48,787 bases of DNA, from contig JAANMP010000035.1 in the NCBI GenBank assembly GCA_011250595.1, positions 1 to 48,787 of the forward strand. Direction: 5' to 3'. The DNA is from Bacillus sp. MM2020_1. Lineage in GTDB: Bacteria; Bacillota; Bacilli; Bacillales; Cytobacillaceae. Of this stretch, positions 1 to 9,938 are shown piece after piece (the first letter of the stretch is position 1; each line of letters opens with the position of its first letter). The translations under genes and the position numbers were made by a program. A model generated the notes under the pieces. It made no database searches and was not told where the DNA came from. It saw only the letters and a list, made by a program, of their open reading frames with translations.

Positions 1-98
1 CTATCACTGTCAACCACTTTTCAAATATCAAATATTATTTTATTTTTTGTGGAATTTAACAATAGTTTCTTCATTAAATGATTTTATACAAAAACAAA

Positions 99-127
99 TT
101 GACATCAACGCTTTATTGTAGTAAATT
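99..127 (+). promoter_or_regulatory. Putative sigma-A promoter of the methionine operon
   Basis: TTGACA at 99-104 and TAAATT at 122-127 are separated by 17 nt. This places the start of transcription about 15-20 nt before the S-box aptamer. The -35 is perfect; the -10 matches 4 of 6 positions. The first 98 bases are AT-rich and show no gene. Confidence 0.6.
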
Positions 128-151
128 TTATAAATAATCTAAATATTAATT

Positions 152-268
152 TTCTTATCAAGAGAGGTTGAGGGAATGGCCCGAAGACACCTCAGCAACC
201 ATCAATGGTTTTCACATTGAAAAGGTGCTAAGTCCTGCAAATTAATCGCTAATTTGCAAGATAAGAAG
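152..268 (+). promoter_or_regulatory. SAM-I (S-box) riboswitch
   Basis: The aptamer is closed by a P1 helix of 152-159 (TTCTTATC) with 260-267 (GATAAGAA). Inside it are the typical S-box landmarks: the AGAGAGGTTGAGGGAATGGC block, the CCGAAGACACCTCAGCAACC block and the AAGGTGCTAAGTCCTGCA block. The 3' arm (261-269, ATAAGAAGA) can pair alternatively with TCTTCTTAT at 300-308, which is the 5' half of the terminator, giving a 9-bp antiterminator. In this family, bound S-adenosylmethionine stabilises P1 and lets the terminator form, shutting off the methionine genes when SAM is plentiful. The riboswitch sits directly before metI. Confidence 0.95.
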
Positions 269-292
269 AATGACTTTTTGGTCGTACTTACA

Positions 293-328
293 AAAGCCAT
301 CTTCTTATAAAAAGATGGCTTTTTTTAT
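293..328 (+). terminator. S-box expression-platform terminator
   Basis: AAAGCCATCTT (293-303) pairs with AAGATGGCTTT (312-322) and a T-run follows. The 5' arm overlaps the antiterminator partner at 300-308, so terminator and antiterminator exclude each other. This is the regulated terminator for the metI-metC-yitJ-metH operon. Confidence 0.9.
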
Positions 329-362
329 TTATTATTTTTACTACATTAGGAGTGTGTGCGCT

Positions 363-1475
363 ATGTACAAAATTGAAACGAAACTTGCCCAAATTGGTAA
401 TCGCAGTGAGTCAACAACTGGAACTGTAAATCCGCCTGTATACTTTTCAACAGCCTTCCGCCACGACGGAATTGGGCAATCTACCGGATATGATTATATT
501 CGAACCGGGAATCCCACACGTCAGCTCCTTGAAAAAACAATTGCTGATTTAGAATGCGGTGATCAAGGATTTGCCTGTAGTTCAGGGATGGCAGCGATCT
601 TAACTATTCTCTCTTTATTTGAAGCTGGTGATGAATGGTTGGTTAGTGAAGATTTATATGGCGGGACATACCGCTTATTAGAAAAAGGCTATAAAAAATG
701 GGGCTTGAATAGTCAGTATGTTAATACCTGTTGTCCGGAAGAGATTGAAAAGAACATCACCCCAAAAACGAAGGCGATTTTCTTAGAAACACCAACCAAT
801 CCTCTAATGCAGGAATCCGATATTGCCGCTATCTCAGTATTGGCAAAAAAACATGGCCTATTACTGATAGTAGACAATACCTTCTATACTCCACTATTAC
901 AGCAGCCAATCACGCTTGGAGCAGATATTGTTATCCATAGTGCAACGAAATATTTAGGAGGGCATAATGATGTTCTTGCTGGGCTCATTGTGGCAAAAGG
1001 AAAAGAACTTTGTGAAGCCTTAGCCTTCCATCATAACGGTGCAGGTGCAGTCTTAAGTCCCTTCGATTCCTGGTTGTTAATGCGCGGGATGAAAACTTTA
1101 TCGCTTCGCATGGAGAGACATGAAAAAAATGCCAAGAATATCGTCGAATTTCTTTCCCAGCATGATGCAGTAACAGATGTCCTCTACCCCGGAAGAGGTG
1201 GAATGGTGTCTTTTAGAATCAAAGACGAAGCATGGGTTAATCCATTTTTACAAGGCTTACAGCTGATCAGCTTTGCAGAAAGTTTAGGCGGGACTGAAAG
1301 CTTTATTACTTATCCGGCAACGCAAACACATGCAGATATTCCAGAAGAAGTTCGAATTCAAGCAGGCGTCTGCAATCGGTTATTACGTTTTTCCGTAGGA
1401 ATTGAGGATTCACAAGATATAATTGAGGATTTGACTAAGGCTTTTGTACATGTCCTAGAAGGAGTGATTGCATAA
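363..1475 (+). CDS. metI: MetI: cystathionine gamma-synthase / O-acetylhomoserine thiolyase
   Basis: A PLP-dependent Cys/Met metabolism enzyme of 370 residues, the usual family length. It makes cystathionine or homocysteine from activated homoserine. The Schiff-base lysine is K196 in the HSATKYLGGH motif; the family VDNTF and ETPTNP motifs lie before it. The reading frame is open back to 270, but that part runs through the riboswitch 3' arm and terminator. The ATG at 363 is preceded by TTAGGAGTG and is the sensible start. It is the first gene of the S-box operon, and its stop overlaps the metC start by one base. MetI and MetC are paralogues; the gene order identifies this as MetI. Confidence 0.9.
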   Translation: MYKIETKLAQIGNRSESTTGTVNPPVYFSTAFRHDGIGQSTGYDYIRTGNPTRQLLEKTIADLECGDQGFACSSGMAAILTILSLFEAGDEWLVSEDLYGGTYRLLEKGYKKWGLNSQYVNTCCPEEIEKNITPKTKAIFLETPTNPLMQESDIAAISVLAKKHGLLLIVDNTFYTPLLQQPITLGADIVIHSATKYLGGHNDVLAGLIVAKGKELCEALAFHHNGAGAVLSPFDSWLLMRGMKTLSLRMERHEKNAKNIVEFLSQHDAVTDVLYPGRGGMVSFRIKDEAWVNPFLQGLQLISFAESLGGTESFITYPATQTHADIPEEVRIQAGVCNRLLRFSVGIEDSQDIIEDLTKAFVHVLEGVIA

Positions 1476-2668
1476 TGGCACACGGCGAATATACCTTTGA
1501 AACCAAGCTCCTTCATAATAAGCATAAAATTGATCCTGTTACGGGTGCGGTTAGTGTACCCATTCAGCATGCATCGACCTTTCACCAATCTGATTTCGAT
1601 CAGTTTGGCAAATATGATTATGGCCGCAGTTTAAATCCGACAAGGGAAGCACTTGAAGATGTTATTGCAGAACTGGAAGGCGGGGTGAAGGGCTTTGCCT
1701 TTTCATCCGGTATGGCCGCTATTTCGACAGCATTCCTTCTGCTCTCCGCCGGTGATCATATTGTCATTACGGAGGATGTCTATGGCGGGACCTTTCGGAT
1801 GGTTACGGAGGTCCTCACACGGCTCGGAATTGAACATACCTTTGTCGATATGACGAATTTAGAGGAAGTAGAACAAGCGATCCAGCCAAATACAAAAGCG
1901 TTTTATGTGGAAACACCCTCGAATCCGTTAATGAAAGTAACGGACATTCAAGCGATAAGCAATATCGCAAAAGAGACAGGCGCGTTAACATTTGTTGATA
2001 ACACGTTTCTCACTCCCTCCTATCAAAGACCATTGGAATTAGGAGCGGATATTGTCCTTCATAGTGCCACCAAGTTTTTATCGGGTCACAGTGATGTTGT
2101 TGCCGGGCTTGCTGTCGTTAATGACGAAGCTTTGGCGAAAAGATTAGGCTTTTTGCAGAATGGGTTTGGGGCAATCTTGGGTGTTCAGGATGCATGGCTC
2201 GTTTTAAGAGGAATCAAAACACTGCATGTCCGGCTGGAGCAATCACAAAAATCAGCGATTAAACTAGCTGAATTTCTAGATGCTCATCCACTTGTTGAAA
2301 AGGTTCATTACCCGGGGTTGGAAAGTCACCCGCAATATCAAATTCAGAAAGCGCAAGCTGCCGGCCCGGGAGCGGTCTTATCGTTTGAGTTGGCGAATGA
2401 AGATGCACTTCGAACCTTCCTTGCAAATGTTAAAATACCTGTATTTGCGGTCAGTCTCGGAGCGGTAGAATCCATTCTTTCCTACCCAGCCAAGATGTCT
2501 CATGCTGCAATGCCTCAAGCAGAGCGTGAGAAACGAGGGATAACGAATAGCTTAGTTCGCTTATCGGTTGGACTTGAAAATCCTGAGGATTTAATCAATG
2601 ATTTTTCACAAGCTTTTAAGCAGGTTGAACAAAGTCAGTTGGTCTTTCAACAAGGAGAAACATCATGA
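1475..2668 (+). CDS. metC: MetC: cystathionine beta-lyase
   Basis: A second Cys/Met PLP enzyme, 397 residues, similar to the preceding gene. K200 in [10 protein letters not shown] is the expected PLP lysine. The role is cleavage of cystathionine to homocysteine, pyruvate and ammonia, the step after MetI. The start ATG overlaps the metI stop (TAATG), and GAAGGAG lies 10 nt upstream, so the two are translationally coupled. The order metI-metC behind an S-box is that of the B. subtilis metIC operon. Beta-lyase and gamma-synthase cannot be separated securely from sequence alone; position supports this name. Confidence 0.87.
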   Translation: MAHGEYTFETKLLHNKHKIDPVTGAVSVPIQHASTFHQSDFDQFGKYDYGRSLNPTREALEDVIAELEGGVKGFAFSSGMAAISTAFLLLSAGDHIVITEDVYGGTFRMVTEVLTRLGIEHTFVDMTNLEEVEQAIQPNTKAFYVETPSNPLMKVTDIQAISNIAKETGALTFVDNTFLTPSYQRPLELGADIVLHSATKFLSGHSDVVAGLAVVNDEALAKRLGFLQNGFGAILGVQDAWLVLRGIKTLHVRLEQSQKSAIKLAEFLDAHPLVEKVHYPGLESHPQYQIQKAQAAGPGAVLSFELANEDALRTFLANVKIPVFAVSLGAVESILSYPAKMSHAAMPQAEREKRGITNSLVRLSVGLENPEDLINDFSQAFKQVEQSQLVFQQGETS

Positions 2669-4527
2669 GTTTTTTAGAAAAATTAAAAAATCAGATTTTA
2701 ATAGCCGATGGGGCGATAGGTACGCTGCTTTATTCCTACGGTGTGGATTCATGCTCGGAGGAATTAAATCTCTCCCAGCCGGAACAAATCCAAAATATCC
2801 ACCTCGCATACATTGACGCCGGAGCGGATGTCATCCAAACCAATTCCTACGCTGCTAACTATTTAAAGCTGCAGCGCTATGGATTAGAAGATTCAGTGAA
2901 AGAGATTAATAGTGCCGCAGTCCGTCACGCCAAACAGGCAGCTCAAAAGAATGCTTATGTGCTCGGAACAATGGGCGGAAACCGCGGGATTAAAACAAAC
3001 TCTATTACAATAGAAGAAATAAAACGAAGCTTCCGTGAACAATTATACTGCCTCCTGCTCGAAGGTGTGGATGGAATATTACTTGAAACTTATTACGACC
3101 TGGAAGAGCTTGAAACCATTCTAACGATAGCGAGAAAGGAAACAAAGCTTCCGATTATCGCCCAAGTTTCCCTTCAGGAACCTGGATTTTTACAAGACCG
3201 GACGCCTGTAAATGACGCCTTGAAAAGACTGGAAGGGCTTGGTGCGGATGTCGTCGGCCTAAATTGCCGGCTTGGCCCCCATCATATGCTGCTTGCACTT
3301 GAACAGATAGAACTTCCAAAGCACGCCTATCTTTCTGCCTATCCAAATGCCAGTCTTCCTGCTTATACGGACGGAAAGTTTCATTATGAAGGAGACCCTA
3401 ATTATTTTCGGAGCTCAGCCAAAGCGTTTCGAGATCAAGGAGTCCGGCTGCTCGGCGGTTGTTGCGGAACGACACCTGAGCATATCAGAGCGTATGCTTC
3501 TGAGTTGAAGAATAGTGTTCCAATTTCTGAAAAAGTAGTAAAATTAAAACCAAAGCAGATAATCATTGAAACGCTTGCGCCAAAAAGGGAGTTTCCGCCC
3601 CTTCAGGAAATTGTCAAAGAGCGGCCATCGGTTATCGTAGAATTAGATCCTCCTAGAAAGCTAGATACTACCAAATTTTTTGAAGGGGCTAAAGCCCTAA
3701 AAGAAGCGGGAATCGATTCGATTACTTTAGCGGATAATTCCCTTGCAACTGTTCGAATCTCGAACGAATCCTTAGGATACCTAGTGAAACAAGAATTAGG
3801 AATGCGGCCGCTCATTCATATTGCCTGCCGTGACCGCAATATTATCGGATTGCAATCCCATTTAATGGGGCTTCATACACTCGGGATGACCGATGTCCTT
3901 GCCATTACCGGTGACCCTGCTAGAGTAGGCGATTTCCCTGGAGCTTCTTCTGTTTACGATGTGTCATCTTTTGAGTTAATACAAATGATTAAGCAATTGA
4001 ATGAAGGTTTATCTTTTTCAGGAAAAGATTTGGGCCAAAAGACAGACTTTAGCATTGCGGCAGCCTTTAACCCTAATGTCCGCTCACTGGATAAAGCCGT
4101 GAAGCGACTTGAGAAAAAAGTTCAATTTGGGGCAGATTACTTTATCTCCCAGCCGGTTTTTTCAGAGGAAAAGTTACTCGAAGTCTATGAACATACCAAA
4201 CATCTTGATGCACCAATCTATATTGGGTTAATGCCACTGACTAGCAGTAAGAACGCAGAGTTCCTGCATAATGAGGTGCCTGGGATCAAGATTGCCGACT
4301 CCATCCGTCAGCGGATGGCCCAATTGAGTGATGATCCGCTTCAAGCGGCTAGAGAAGGCATTGCCATTTCTATGTCACTAATCGATGCAGCCTTAGATCT
4401 ATTTAACGGAATTTATTTGATTACACCATTTTTACGTTATGAATTAACTGCTGAATTAGCGTTATATACTCGTCAGCGGGCTAGTGAATTGAGGAGGACC
4501 AACTATGCCGAAAACACCATTTACTGA
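2665..4527 (+). CDS. yitJ: YitJ: bifunctional homocysteine S-methyltransferase / methylenetetrahydrofolate reductase
   Basis: 620 residues in two domains. Residues 1 to about 290 are a homocysteine S-methyltransferase barrel with the zinc-binding cysteines C201 (GLNC) and C266/C267 ([10 protein letters not shown]). From about residue 320 to the end is a MetF-like 5,10-methylene-THF reductase, with ITGDPAR and the FNPN stretch typical of this flavoprotein. It can supply methyl-THF to MetH and also has a methyltransferase-like half. The start overlaps the metC stop by four bases (ATGA) behind CAAGGAGA. Its own stop lies inside metH. Confidence 0.92.
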   Translation: MSFLEKLKNQILIADGAIGTLLYSYGVDSCSEELNLSQPEQIQNIHLAYIDAGADVIQTNSYAANYLKLQRYGLEDSVKEINSAAVRHAKQAAQKNAYVLGTMGGNRGIKTNSITIEEIKRSFREQLYCLLLEGVDGILLETYYDLEELETILTIARKETKLPIIAQVSLQEPGFLQDRTPVNDALKRLEGLGADVVGLNCRLGPHHMLLALEQIELPKHAYLSAYPNASLPAYTDGKFHYEGDPNYFRSSAKAFRDQGVRLLGGCCGTTPEHIRAYASELKNSVPISEKVVKLKPKQIIIETLAPKREFPPLQEIVKERPSVIVELDPPRKLDTTKFFEGAKALKEAGIDSITLADNSLATVRISNESLGYLVKQELGMRPLIHIACRDRNIIGLQSHLMGLHTLGMTDVLAITGDPARVGDFPGASSVYDVSSFELIQMIKQLNEGLSFSGKDLGQKTDFSIAAAFNPNVRSLDKAVKRLEKKVQFGADYFISQPVFSEEKLLEVYEHTKHLDAPIYIGLMPLTSSKNAEFLHNEVPGIKIADSIRQRMAQLSDDPLQAAREGIAISMSLIDAALDLFNGIYLITPFLRYELTAELALYTRQRASELRRTNYAENTIY

Positions 4528-7500
4528 GCAACTCAAAAAACGAATCCTTGTCATGGACGGGGCAATGGGAACTATGATCCAGCAAGCAAATCTTACCGCT
4601 GAGGATTTTGGCGGCGAGCAGTATGAAGGCTGTAATGAAAACCTCGTGTTAACTGCTCCCTCTGTGATTGCAAAAATTCATCGAGAATACTTAGAGGCTG
4701 GAGCAGATATCATTGAAACCAATACATTTGGAGCAACCAACCTGGTTCTCGATGAATATGATCTAGGTTTTAAAGCCTATGAGATTAATAAAATCGCTGC
4801 CTTCCTTGCTGTCAAAGAAGCTTACAAATTTACAACCGACGAGTGGCCGCGCTATGTGGCGGGTTCCATGGGACCAACTACTAAAACCTTAAGTGTAACA
4901 GGCGGAACGACCTTTGATACACTTGCTGCCGCCTATGAAGAACAAGCCATCGGCCTAATTGATGGCGGTGTTGATTTACTTTTGCTTGAAACGAGTCAAG
5001 ATATGTTAAATGTGAAAGCAGGCTATGTTGGCATCGAAAGGGCGTTTGAAAAAACAGGCAAAACACTGCCGTTGTTTATTTCGGGGACCATCGAGCCAAT
5101 GGGCACGACTCTAGCCGGGCAGTCGATTGAATCATTTTTCATCTCAGTGGAACATATGAAACCTATTGCAGTTGGACTTAACTGCGCAACAGGACCGGAA
5201 TTCATGCAGGATCATGTCCGCTCCTTAGCAGATTTGGCATCGACAGCAGTCAGCTGTTACCCAAATGCCGGGTTGCCTGATGAAGAAGGCCATTATCATG
5301 AAACGCCCGAGACATTAGCCAAAAAGCTGTCTGATTTTGCCGCCCATGGCTGGCTTAATATTGTTGGTGGTTGTTGTGGGACAACTCCGGATCATATAAG
5401 AGCGATTGCCGAAGCAATGAAAGAATTCCAGCCTAGAGAATTTAAGCCAAATTCAACACATATGGTTTCCGGGATTGAACCGTTCATCTATGACGATCCG
5501 ACGTTAAGACCGATAATGGTCGGGGAACGGACAAATGTGATTGGATCACGCAAATTCAAACGGTTAATCACCGAGGGGAAATTTGAGGAAGCGTCAGAGA
5601 TTGCCCGAGCCCAGGTGAAAGGCGGCGCGCATGTCATTGACCTTTGCCTTGCCGACCCGGACCGTGAAGAAATGGTCGATATGGAAAATTTCATTAAAGA
5701 AGTGGTTAAGAAAGTAAAGGCACCGCTCGTCATCGATTCAACGGATGAAAAGGTAATTGAGCGGGCCCTAAAATATTCGCAAGGAAAAGCGATTATCAAT
5801 TCGATTAACCTTGAAGATGGTGAGGAACGATTTGAAGCAGTTGTCCCATTAATCCATCGCTATGGTGCTGCGGTCGTCGTCGGAACCATTGATGAGGAGG
5901 GCATGGGCGTTACCGCCGAGCAAAAGCTATCCATTGCGAAACGCTCGTACGATTTATTAGTGAATAAATATCGTCTGAAGCCGCAGGATCTCATTTTTGA
6001 TCCGCTCGTGTTTCCAGTTGGTACGGGGGACGAACAATATATTGGTTCCGCTAAGGCTACAGTTGAAGGGATCCGGTTAATTAAGGAGCAGTTTCCAGAA
6101 GTACAAACGATTCTTGGAATTAGTAATGTCTCCTTCGGGCTCCCTCCTGTCGGCAGAGAAGTTCTAAATTCTGTTTTCCTATACCATTGCACCCAGGCTG
6201 GACTTGATTATGCAATTGTTAACACGGAAAAATTGGAGCGGTTTGCTTCCATTTCCAAGGAAGAAGTTAAGTTAGCAGAGGCTCTTCTATTTGATACAAC
6301 CGATGAGACGCTTGCTACCTTTACTGAATTTTACCGTGGCAAAAAGAAGGAACCGAAAGTAACTGTTCCAAATATGAGTGTGGAAGAAAGACTGGCCTAT
6401 TATGTGGTGGAAGGGACGAAAGAAGGCCTGCTTCCGGATTTAGATTTAGCCCTTGAAACGTATCCTGCCCCGCTCGATATTATTAATGGGCCATTAATGG
6501 AAGGGATGAAAGAGGTTGGCCGTCTGTTCAACGACAACCAGCTCATCGTTGCCGAAGTACTCCAGAGTGCTGAAGTAATGAAAGCAGCCGTATCGCATTT
6601 AGAACCACATATGGAAAAAGGCGATGTTTCTGCTTCGAAGGGAAAAATCATTTTAGCCACCGTAAAAGGTGATGTTCATGATATCGGGAAAAACCTCGTC
6701 GATATAATTCTAAGTAATAATGGCTATGAAGTGATTGACCTTGGGATTAAAGTAAATCCAACCGATTTGGTTCAAGCCATCCTTAGGGAAAAACCAGACA
6801 TGGTTGGTTTATCTGGCTTGCTTGTGAAATCGGCGCAGCAAATGGTATTAACCGCACAGGATATGAAGGAATCCGGTATTGCCGTTCCGATCCTCGTTGG
6901 CGGTGCCGCCCTTTCTCGGAAATTCACAGATACGAGGATTGCGAAAGAATATGACGGGCTTGTCCTTTACGCTAAAGATGCCATGAATGGCTTAGCTCTT
7001 GCGAATCAATTGAATTCGGAAGAGGAAGTTCAGAAATTAATAGTTGAGAAAAATGAAAAATTGGCTTCTTTAGCGGTTCCAAGAGAGTTTGAGCGCCGTT
7101 CGACGGTCTCTGTTGCTGTAAAACCGAAGCCAGCCGTTTCGACCCAGGTGCCTGTCTTTACGCCAATGGATACGAAGAGGCATATCCTTAAATCGTACTC
7201 ACTTTCACATATTGAACCCTATATCAATATGCAAATGTTGATTGGCCATCATCTCGGTGTAAAAGGGAAAATCGCGAAGTTATTAGCAGAGAAAGATGAA
7301 AAAGCGGTCAAGGTCAAAGAAGTAGTTGACCAATTGCTAACGGACGCGCGTGTAAACGGTTGGATTTCTCCAGCAGCTGTTTATCAATTTTTCCCGGCAC
7401 AAGCAGATGGTAATAAGGTCATTATTTATAGTCCCGAAAATCCAGATGAGGTTATTGAAACATTTGACTTCCCTCGTCAGGAATCGGCACCGCATCTTTG

Positions 7501-7954
7501 CTTAGCTGATTTTCTAAAGTCCGTTGACAGCGGTGAAAAAGACTATGTCGGCTTCTTTACAGTCACGGCTGGCAGAGGGATCCGTGAAAGAGCGGAGCAA
7601 TTTAAGCAGGAGGGCCGCTTTTTAGAGTGTCATGCCCTACAAGCCATGGCTTTGGAGACAGCCGAAGGTTTTGCCGAGTTAATTCACCGTCAAATGCGTG
7701 ACCGATGGGGCTTCCCGGATCCATTGGATTTCACCATGCAAGACCGATTTACAGCCAAATATCCGGGTCAGCGTTTTTCGTTTGGCTACCCTGCTTGTCC
7801 TGAATTAGAGGATCAGAAAAAACTGTTTAAGTTAATTGAGCCTGAGGAAATCGGCATCCAGTTAACAGATGGCTGTATGATGGAGCCAGAAGCCTCTGTT
7901 TCAGCTATCGTGTTCGCTCATCCAGAAGCTAGGTATTTTAATGTGTTAAGATAA
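4505..7954 (+). CDS. metH: MetH: cobalamin-dependent methionine synthase
   Basis: 1149 residues in full modular order. It has an N-terminal homocysteine/zinc domain (GLNC near residue 227, [10 protein letters not shown] near 290), a pterin-binding barrel (about 335-600), a cobalamin cap and Rossmann domain with the axial ligand H725 in GDVHDIGKN, and a C-terminal AdoMet reactivation domain (about 890-1149). It transfers a methyl group from methyl-THF through B12 to homocysteine. The start overlaps yitJ by 23 nt and has a strong GAGGAGGA site at 4491. It is slightly shorter than E. coli MetH but lacks no recognisable domain. It ends the operon. Confidence 0.95.
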   Translation: MPKTPFTEQLKKRILVMDGAMGTMIQQANLTAEDFGGEQYEGCNENLVLTAPSVIAKIHREYLEAGADIIETNTFGATNLVLDEYDLGFKAYEINKIAAFLAVKEAYKFTTDEWPRYVAGSMGPTTKTLSVTGGTTFDTLAAAYEEQAIGLIDGGVDLLLLETSQDMLNVKAGYVGIERAFEKTGKTLPLFISGTIEPMGTTLAGQSIESFFISVEHMKPIAVGLNCATGPEFMQDHVRSLADLASTAVSCYPNAGLPDEEGHYHETPETLAKKLSDFAAHGWLNIVGGCCGTTPDHIRAIAEAMKEFQPREFKPNSTHMVSGIEPFIYDDPTLRPIMVGERTNVIGSRKFKRLITEGKFEEASEIARAQVKGGAHVIDLCLADPDREEMVDMENFIKEVVKKVKAPLVIDSTDEKVIERALKYSQGKAIINSINLEDGEERFEAVVPLIHRYGAAVVVGTIDEEGMGVTAEQKLSIAKRSYDLLVNKYRLKPQDLIFDPLVFPVGTGDEQYIGSAKATVEGIRLIKEQFPEVQTILGISNVSFGLPPVGREVLNSVFLYHCTQAGLDYAIVNTEKLERFASISKEEVKLAEALLFDTTDETLATFTEFYRGKKKEPKVTVPNMSVEERLAYYVVEGTKEGLLPDLDLALETYPAPLDIINGPLMEGMKEVGRLFNDNQLIVAEVLQSAEVMKAAVSHLEPHMEKGDVSASKGKIILATVKGDVHDIGKNLVDIILSNNGYEVIDLGIKVNPTDLVQAILREKPDMVGLSGLLVKSAQQMVLTAQDMKESGIAVPILVGGAALSRKFTDTRIAKEYDGLVLYAKDAMNGLALANQLNSEEEVQKLIVEKNEKLASLAVPREFERRSTVSVAVKPKPAVSTQVPVFTPMDTKRHILKSYSLSHIEPYINMQMLIGHHLGVKGKIAKLLAEKDEKAVKVKEVVDQLLTDARVNGWISPAAVYQFFPAQADGNKVIIYSPENPDEVIETFDFPRQESAPHLCLADFLKSVDSGEKDYVGFFTVTAGRGIRERAEQFKQEGRFLECHALQAMALETAEGFAELIHRQMRDRWGFPDPLDFTMQDRFTAKYPGQRFSFGYPACPELEDQKKLFKLIEPEEIGIQLTDGCMMEPEASVSAIVFAHPEARYFNVLR

Positions 7955-7965
7955 GGATTTCATTG

Positions 7966-8004
7966 GATTCCGCGGAAGATTGTTTCTTTCCGCGGGATTT
8001 TTTA
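7966..8004 (+). terminator. Terminator after metH
   Basis: ATTCCGCGGAAGA (7967-7979) pairs with TCTTTCCGCGGGAT (7986-7999), followed by a T-run. The ATTCCGCG core resembles the repeat units that start 25 bases downstream. Confidence 0.8.
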
Positions 8005-8027
8005 ATTTGTAGGGCATTCTGGTGGTT

Positions 8028-8143
8028 ATTCCGCCAAAACTCGAATGGATTCCGCCAACTTCGACCGAGATTTGCCAAACTTGTTAGTTATTCCGCCAAA
8101 CGTGGACGGATTCCGCCAAACTCCCCTATTATTCCGCGAACCG
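8028..8143. repeat. Degenerate repeat array, 20-21 bp period, consensus ATTCCGCCAAAC
   Basis: Six units begin at 8028, 8049, 8070, 8090, 8110 and 8131. Each starts with ATTCCGCCAA(A/C) or a close variant, followed by 8-10 unrelated bases. Unit 3 reads ATTTGCC and unit 6 ATTCCGCGA. The frame open here has no ribosome binding site and looks like a chance product. The array fills the gap between the metH terminator and the marR promoter. No function is known to me. Confidence 0.75.
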
Positions 8144-8173
8144 AATTGTCAGCCTCAATTCTGTGAACATTTC

Positions 8174-8216
8174 TTGACTTTTTTCACCAATTCCACTATA
8201 GTTACCTAGGTAACTA
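8174..8216 (+). promoter_or_regulatory. Promoter with overlapping palindromic operator for marR-MFS
   Basis: TTGACT (8174-8179) and TATAGT (8197-8202) are 17 nt apart. The -10 overlaps an 18-nt perfect palindrome centred on CCTAGG at 8199-8216 (half-site TAGTTACCT). A MarR-family protein is encoded directly downstream, so this is the likely autoregulatory operator; binding there would block RNA polymerase. Confidence 0.75.
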
Positions 8217-8248
8217 ATTTCAAAAGAATTTTGAGGTGTGCTACATAC

Positions 8249-8662
8249 ATGAATAGCCACGAATTATTTCATACGCTTCATCAGCTCTCACGCCAACTTA
8301 CCAATACACTAAATGAAGCATTAAAACCTTTAGGCTTGTACGGATCACAATGGTCCGTCATTTTTGTTTTAAAATCCAAAGGCTCTTTAACACAAAAAGA
8401 ACTCTGTGAATACTTATTTGTTGAGGCTCCCCCCATGACCCGTACCATTCAACGACTTGTTAAACAAGGTTACGTACTTCAGGTCCCAGGTAAAGACAAA
8501 CGAGAGAAGCTTATTCAATTAACAGATGTGGCATTAAAGATGTTTCCCCTATGGGAAAAAACGGTCATTGAAACGAATCAGTCATTAATGAAGCATTTTC
8601 CAGAAACCTCACAGGAAGAGCTTTTTCATTTGCAAAAAAGTTGGTTGCAACAACTGCTATAA
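8249..8662 (+). CDS. MarR-family transcriptional regulator
   Basis: 137 residues from the ATG at 8249, which has GAGGTG at 8233 as binding site; the upstream in-frame TTG at 8231 overlaps that site and is less likely. The protein has the MarR winged-helix layout: an N-terminal helix for dimerisation, then SLTQKELCEYLFVEAPPMTR as the recognition region and the wing with KDKREK. MarR proteins bind palindromes as dimers and are released by small ligands. Thirteen bases separate it from the MFS gene, so it probably represses its own operon through the palindrome at 8199-8216. Confidence 0.85.
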   Translation: MNSHELFHTLHQLSRQLTNTLNEALKPLGLYGSQWSVIFVLKSKGSLTQKELCEYLFVEAPPMTRTIQRLVKQGYVLQVPGKDKREKLIQLTDVALKMFPLWEKTVIETNQSLMKHFPETSQEELFHLQKSWLQQLL

Positions 8663-8675
8663 AGGAGCGGATTAT

Positions 8676-9890
8676 ATGATTAAACCAAAACTATGGACGA
8701 AAAGTTTTATTAGCATTTCCTTAAGTAACTTCTTTTTATTTTTAACCTTTTACGTTTTACTCGTCACCCTGCCTATTTACGCGATACAGGAATTCGACAG
8801 CAATGCATCAGAAGCGGGATTGATGACCACCGTCTTTTTGATATCCGCGATTATCTCCCGTCCACTTGCAGGTCAATGGCTTGAAAAAGCCGGTCATAGA
8901 AAGGTGCTGCTTGCCTCACTGATCATTTTCGCAGGTGCATCCTTGTTATACTTTTTCCCAAAAACAATTATTGGTTTTCTAGCCATTCGTTTATTACACG
9001 GGATTGGTTTTGGGATGGCGACTACGGCTGTAGGGGCAATCGTCGCTGACCTTATTCCGATTTCCCGCCGCGGTGAAGGCATGGGCTATTTTATTATGTC
9101 GACAAATATGGCGATGGTGCTAGGGCCATTTATCGGCTTAACCGCCATGCAACAGTGGGGAGCAAAAACCCTGTTTATCGTCAGTGTCGTTGTCGCGATT
9201 GGCGCCCTAATTACAGGTCTAAGCGTACATGTTAAAGAAACGGAGCAAGCAGGTCTTCCGGTTGTCCACTCTGCTTTTTCATTTAAAAACTTAATCGAGG
9301 TTTCCGCTATTCCGATTGCGATTGTCGGATGTTTTCTTGCCATTGTCTATTCAGCCCTACTTTCTTTCGTATCCGTATTTGCAACAGAAATACACCTGAG
9401 CGAAGTGGCTAGTCTTTTCTTTGTGGTCTATGCGATTGTTTTATTGTTATCAAGACCTTTTACTGGAAAATGGTTTGACCAATATGGCCCGAACGTGATC
9501 GTTTTCCCATCCATCGTATTGTTTGCTATTGGGATGTTTCTTTTAAGTCAAAGTAGTGGAGCAGTCACATTTCTTGTTTCAGCAGGGATGATTGGTTTAG
9601 GCTGGGGAACGCTGTTTCCTACCTTTCAAACGATCGCCATTCAGGATGCAGCACCTAGAAAAAGAGGGTTAGCTACGGCTACCTTCCTATCAATCTATGA
9701 TATTGGGATTGCATTAGGCTCGTTTGTAGTCGGCTTAGCAGCCGCAAAAATGAATTATAGTACTCTCTATTTCTTATGTTCCTTCTATGTTCTTTTTGGT
9801 ATTGTTCTCTATTATTTTCTTCATACACGGAAACAGGCTTCGTCTAAAGAAACTCAAAGATCCGTGGAGTTAAATAATATAAACTCTTAA
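8676..9890 (+). CDS. MFS transporter, probable drug/metabolite efflux
   Basis: 404 residues with about 12 hydrophobic segments and the MFS signature between TM2 and TM3 (RPLAGQWLEKAGHRK); a second copy of the loop motif (RPFTGKWFDQYG) opens the C-terminal half. AAAGGAG lies 7 nt before the ATG. Co-transcription with a MarR repressor suggests an inducible exporter, but the substrate cannot be read from the sequence. It ends shortly before a bidirectional terminator. Confidence 0.82.
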   Translation: MIKPKLWTKSFISISLSNFFLFLTFYVLLVTLPIYAIQEFDSNASEAGLMTTVFLISAIISRPLAGQWLEKAGHRKVLLASLIIFAGASLLYFFPKTIIGFLAIRLLHGIGFGMATTAVGAIVADLIPISRRGEGMGYFIMSTNMAMVLGPFIGLTAMQQWGAKTLFIVSVVVAIGALITGLSVHVKETEQAGLPVVHSAFSFKNLIEVSAIPIAIVGCFLAIVYSALLSFVSVFATEIHLSEVASLFFVVYAIVLLLSRPFTGKWFDQYGPNVIVFPSIVLFAIGMFLLSQSSGAVTFLVSAGMIGLGWGTLFPTFQTIAIQDAAPRKRGLATATFLSIYDIGIALGSFVVGLAAAKMNYSTLYFLCSFYVLFGIVLYYFLHTRKQASSKETQRSVELNNINS

Positions 9891-9894
9891 TACA

Positions 9895-9938
9895 AAAGAA
9901 CCATCATTTTCCAAGCGTAAAAATGATGGTTCTTTTTA
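9895..9938. terminator. Bidirectional terminator
   Basis: AAAAGAACCATCATTTT pairs with AAAATGATGGTTCTTTT around a short loop (CCAAGCGTA), with A-run and T-run on either side. It can serve both the plus-strand MFS gene and the minus-strand pxp operon, whose last gene ends at 9936. Confidence 0.88.

Noticed and set aside
270..362. N-terminal extension of metI
   Set aside because: The open frame runs through the riboswitch 3' arm and terminator; there is no ribosome binding site at 270, whereas the ATG at 363 has one and gives the family length.
7963..8166. 67-codon ORF after metH
   Set aside because: It covers a terminator and a repeat array and has no ribosome binding site.
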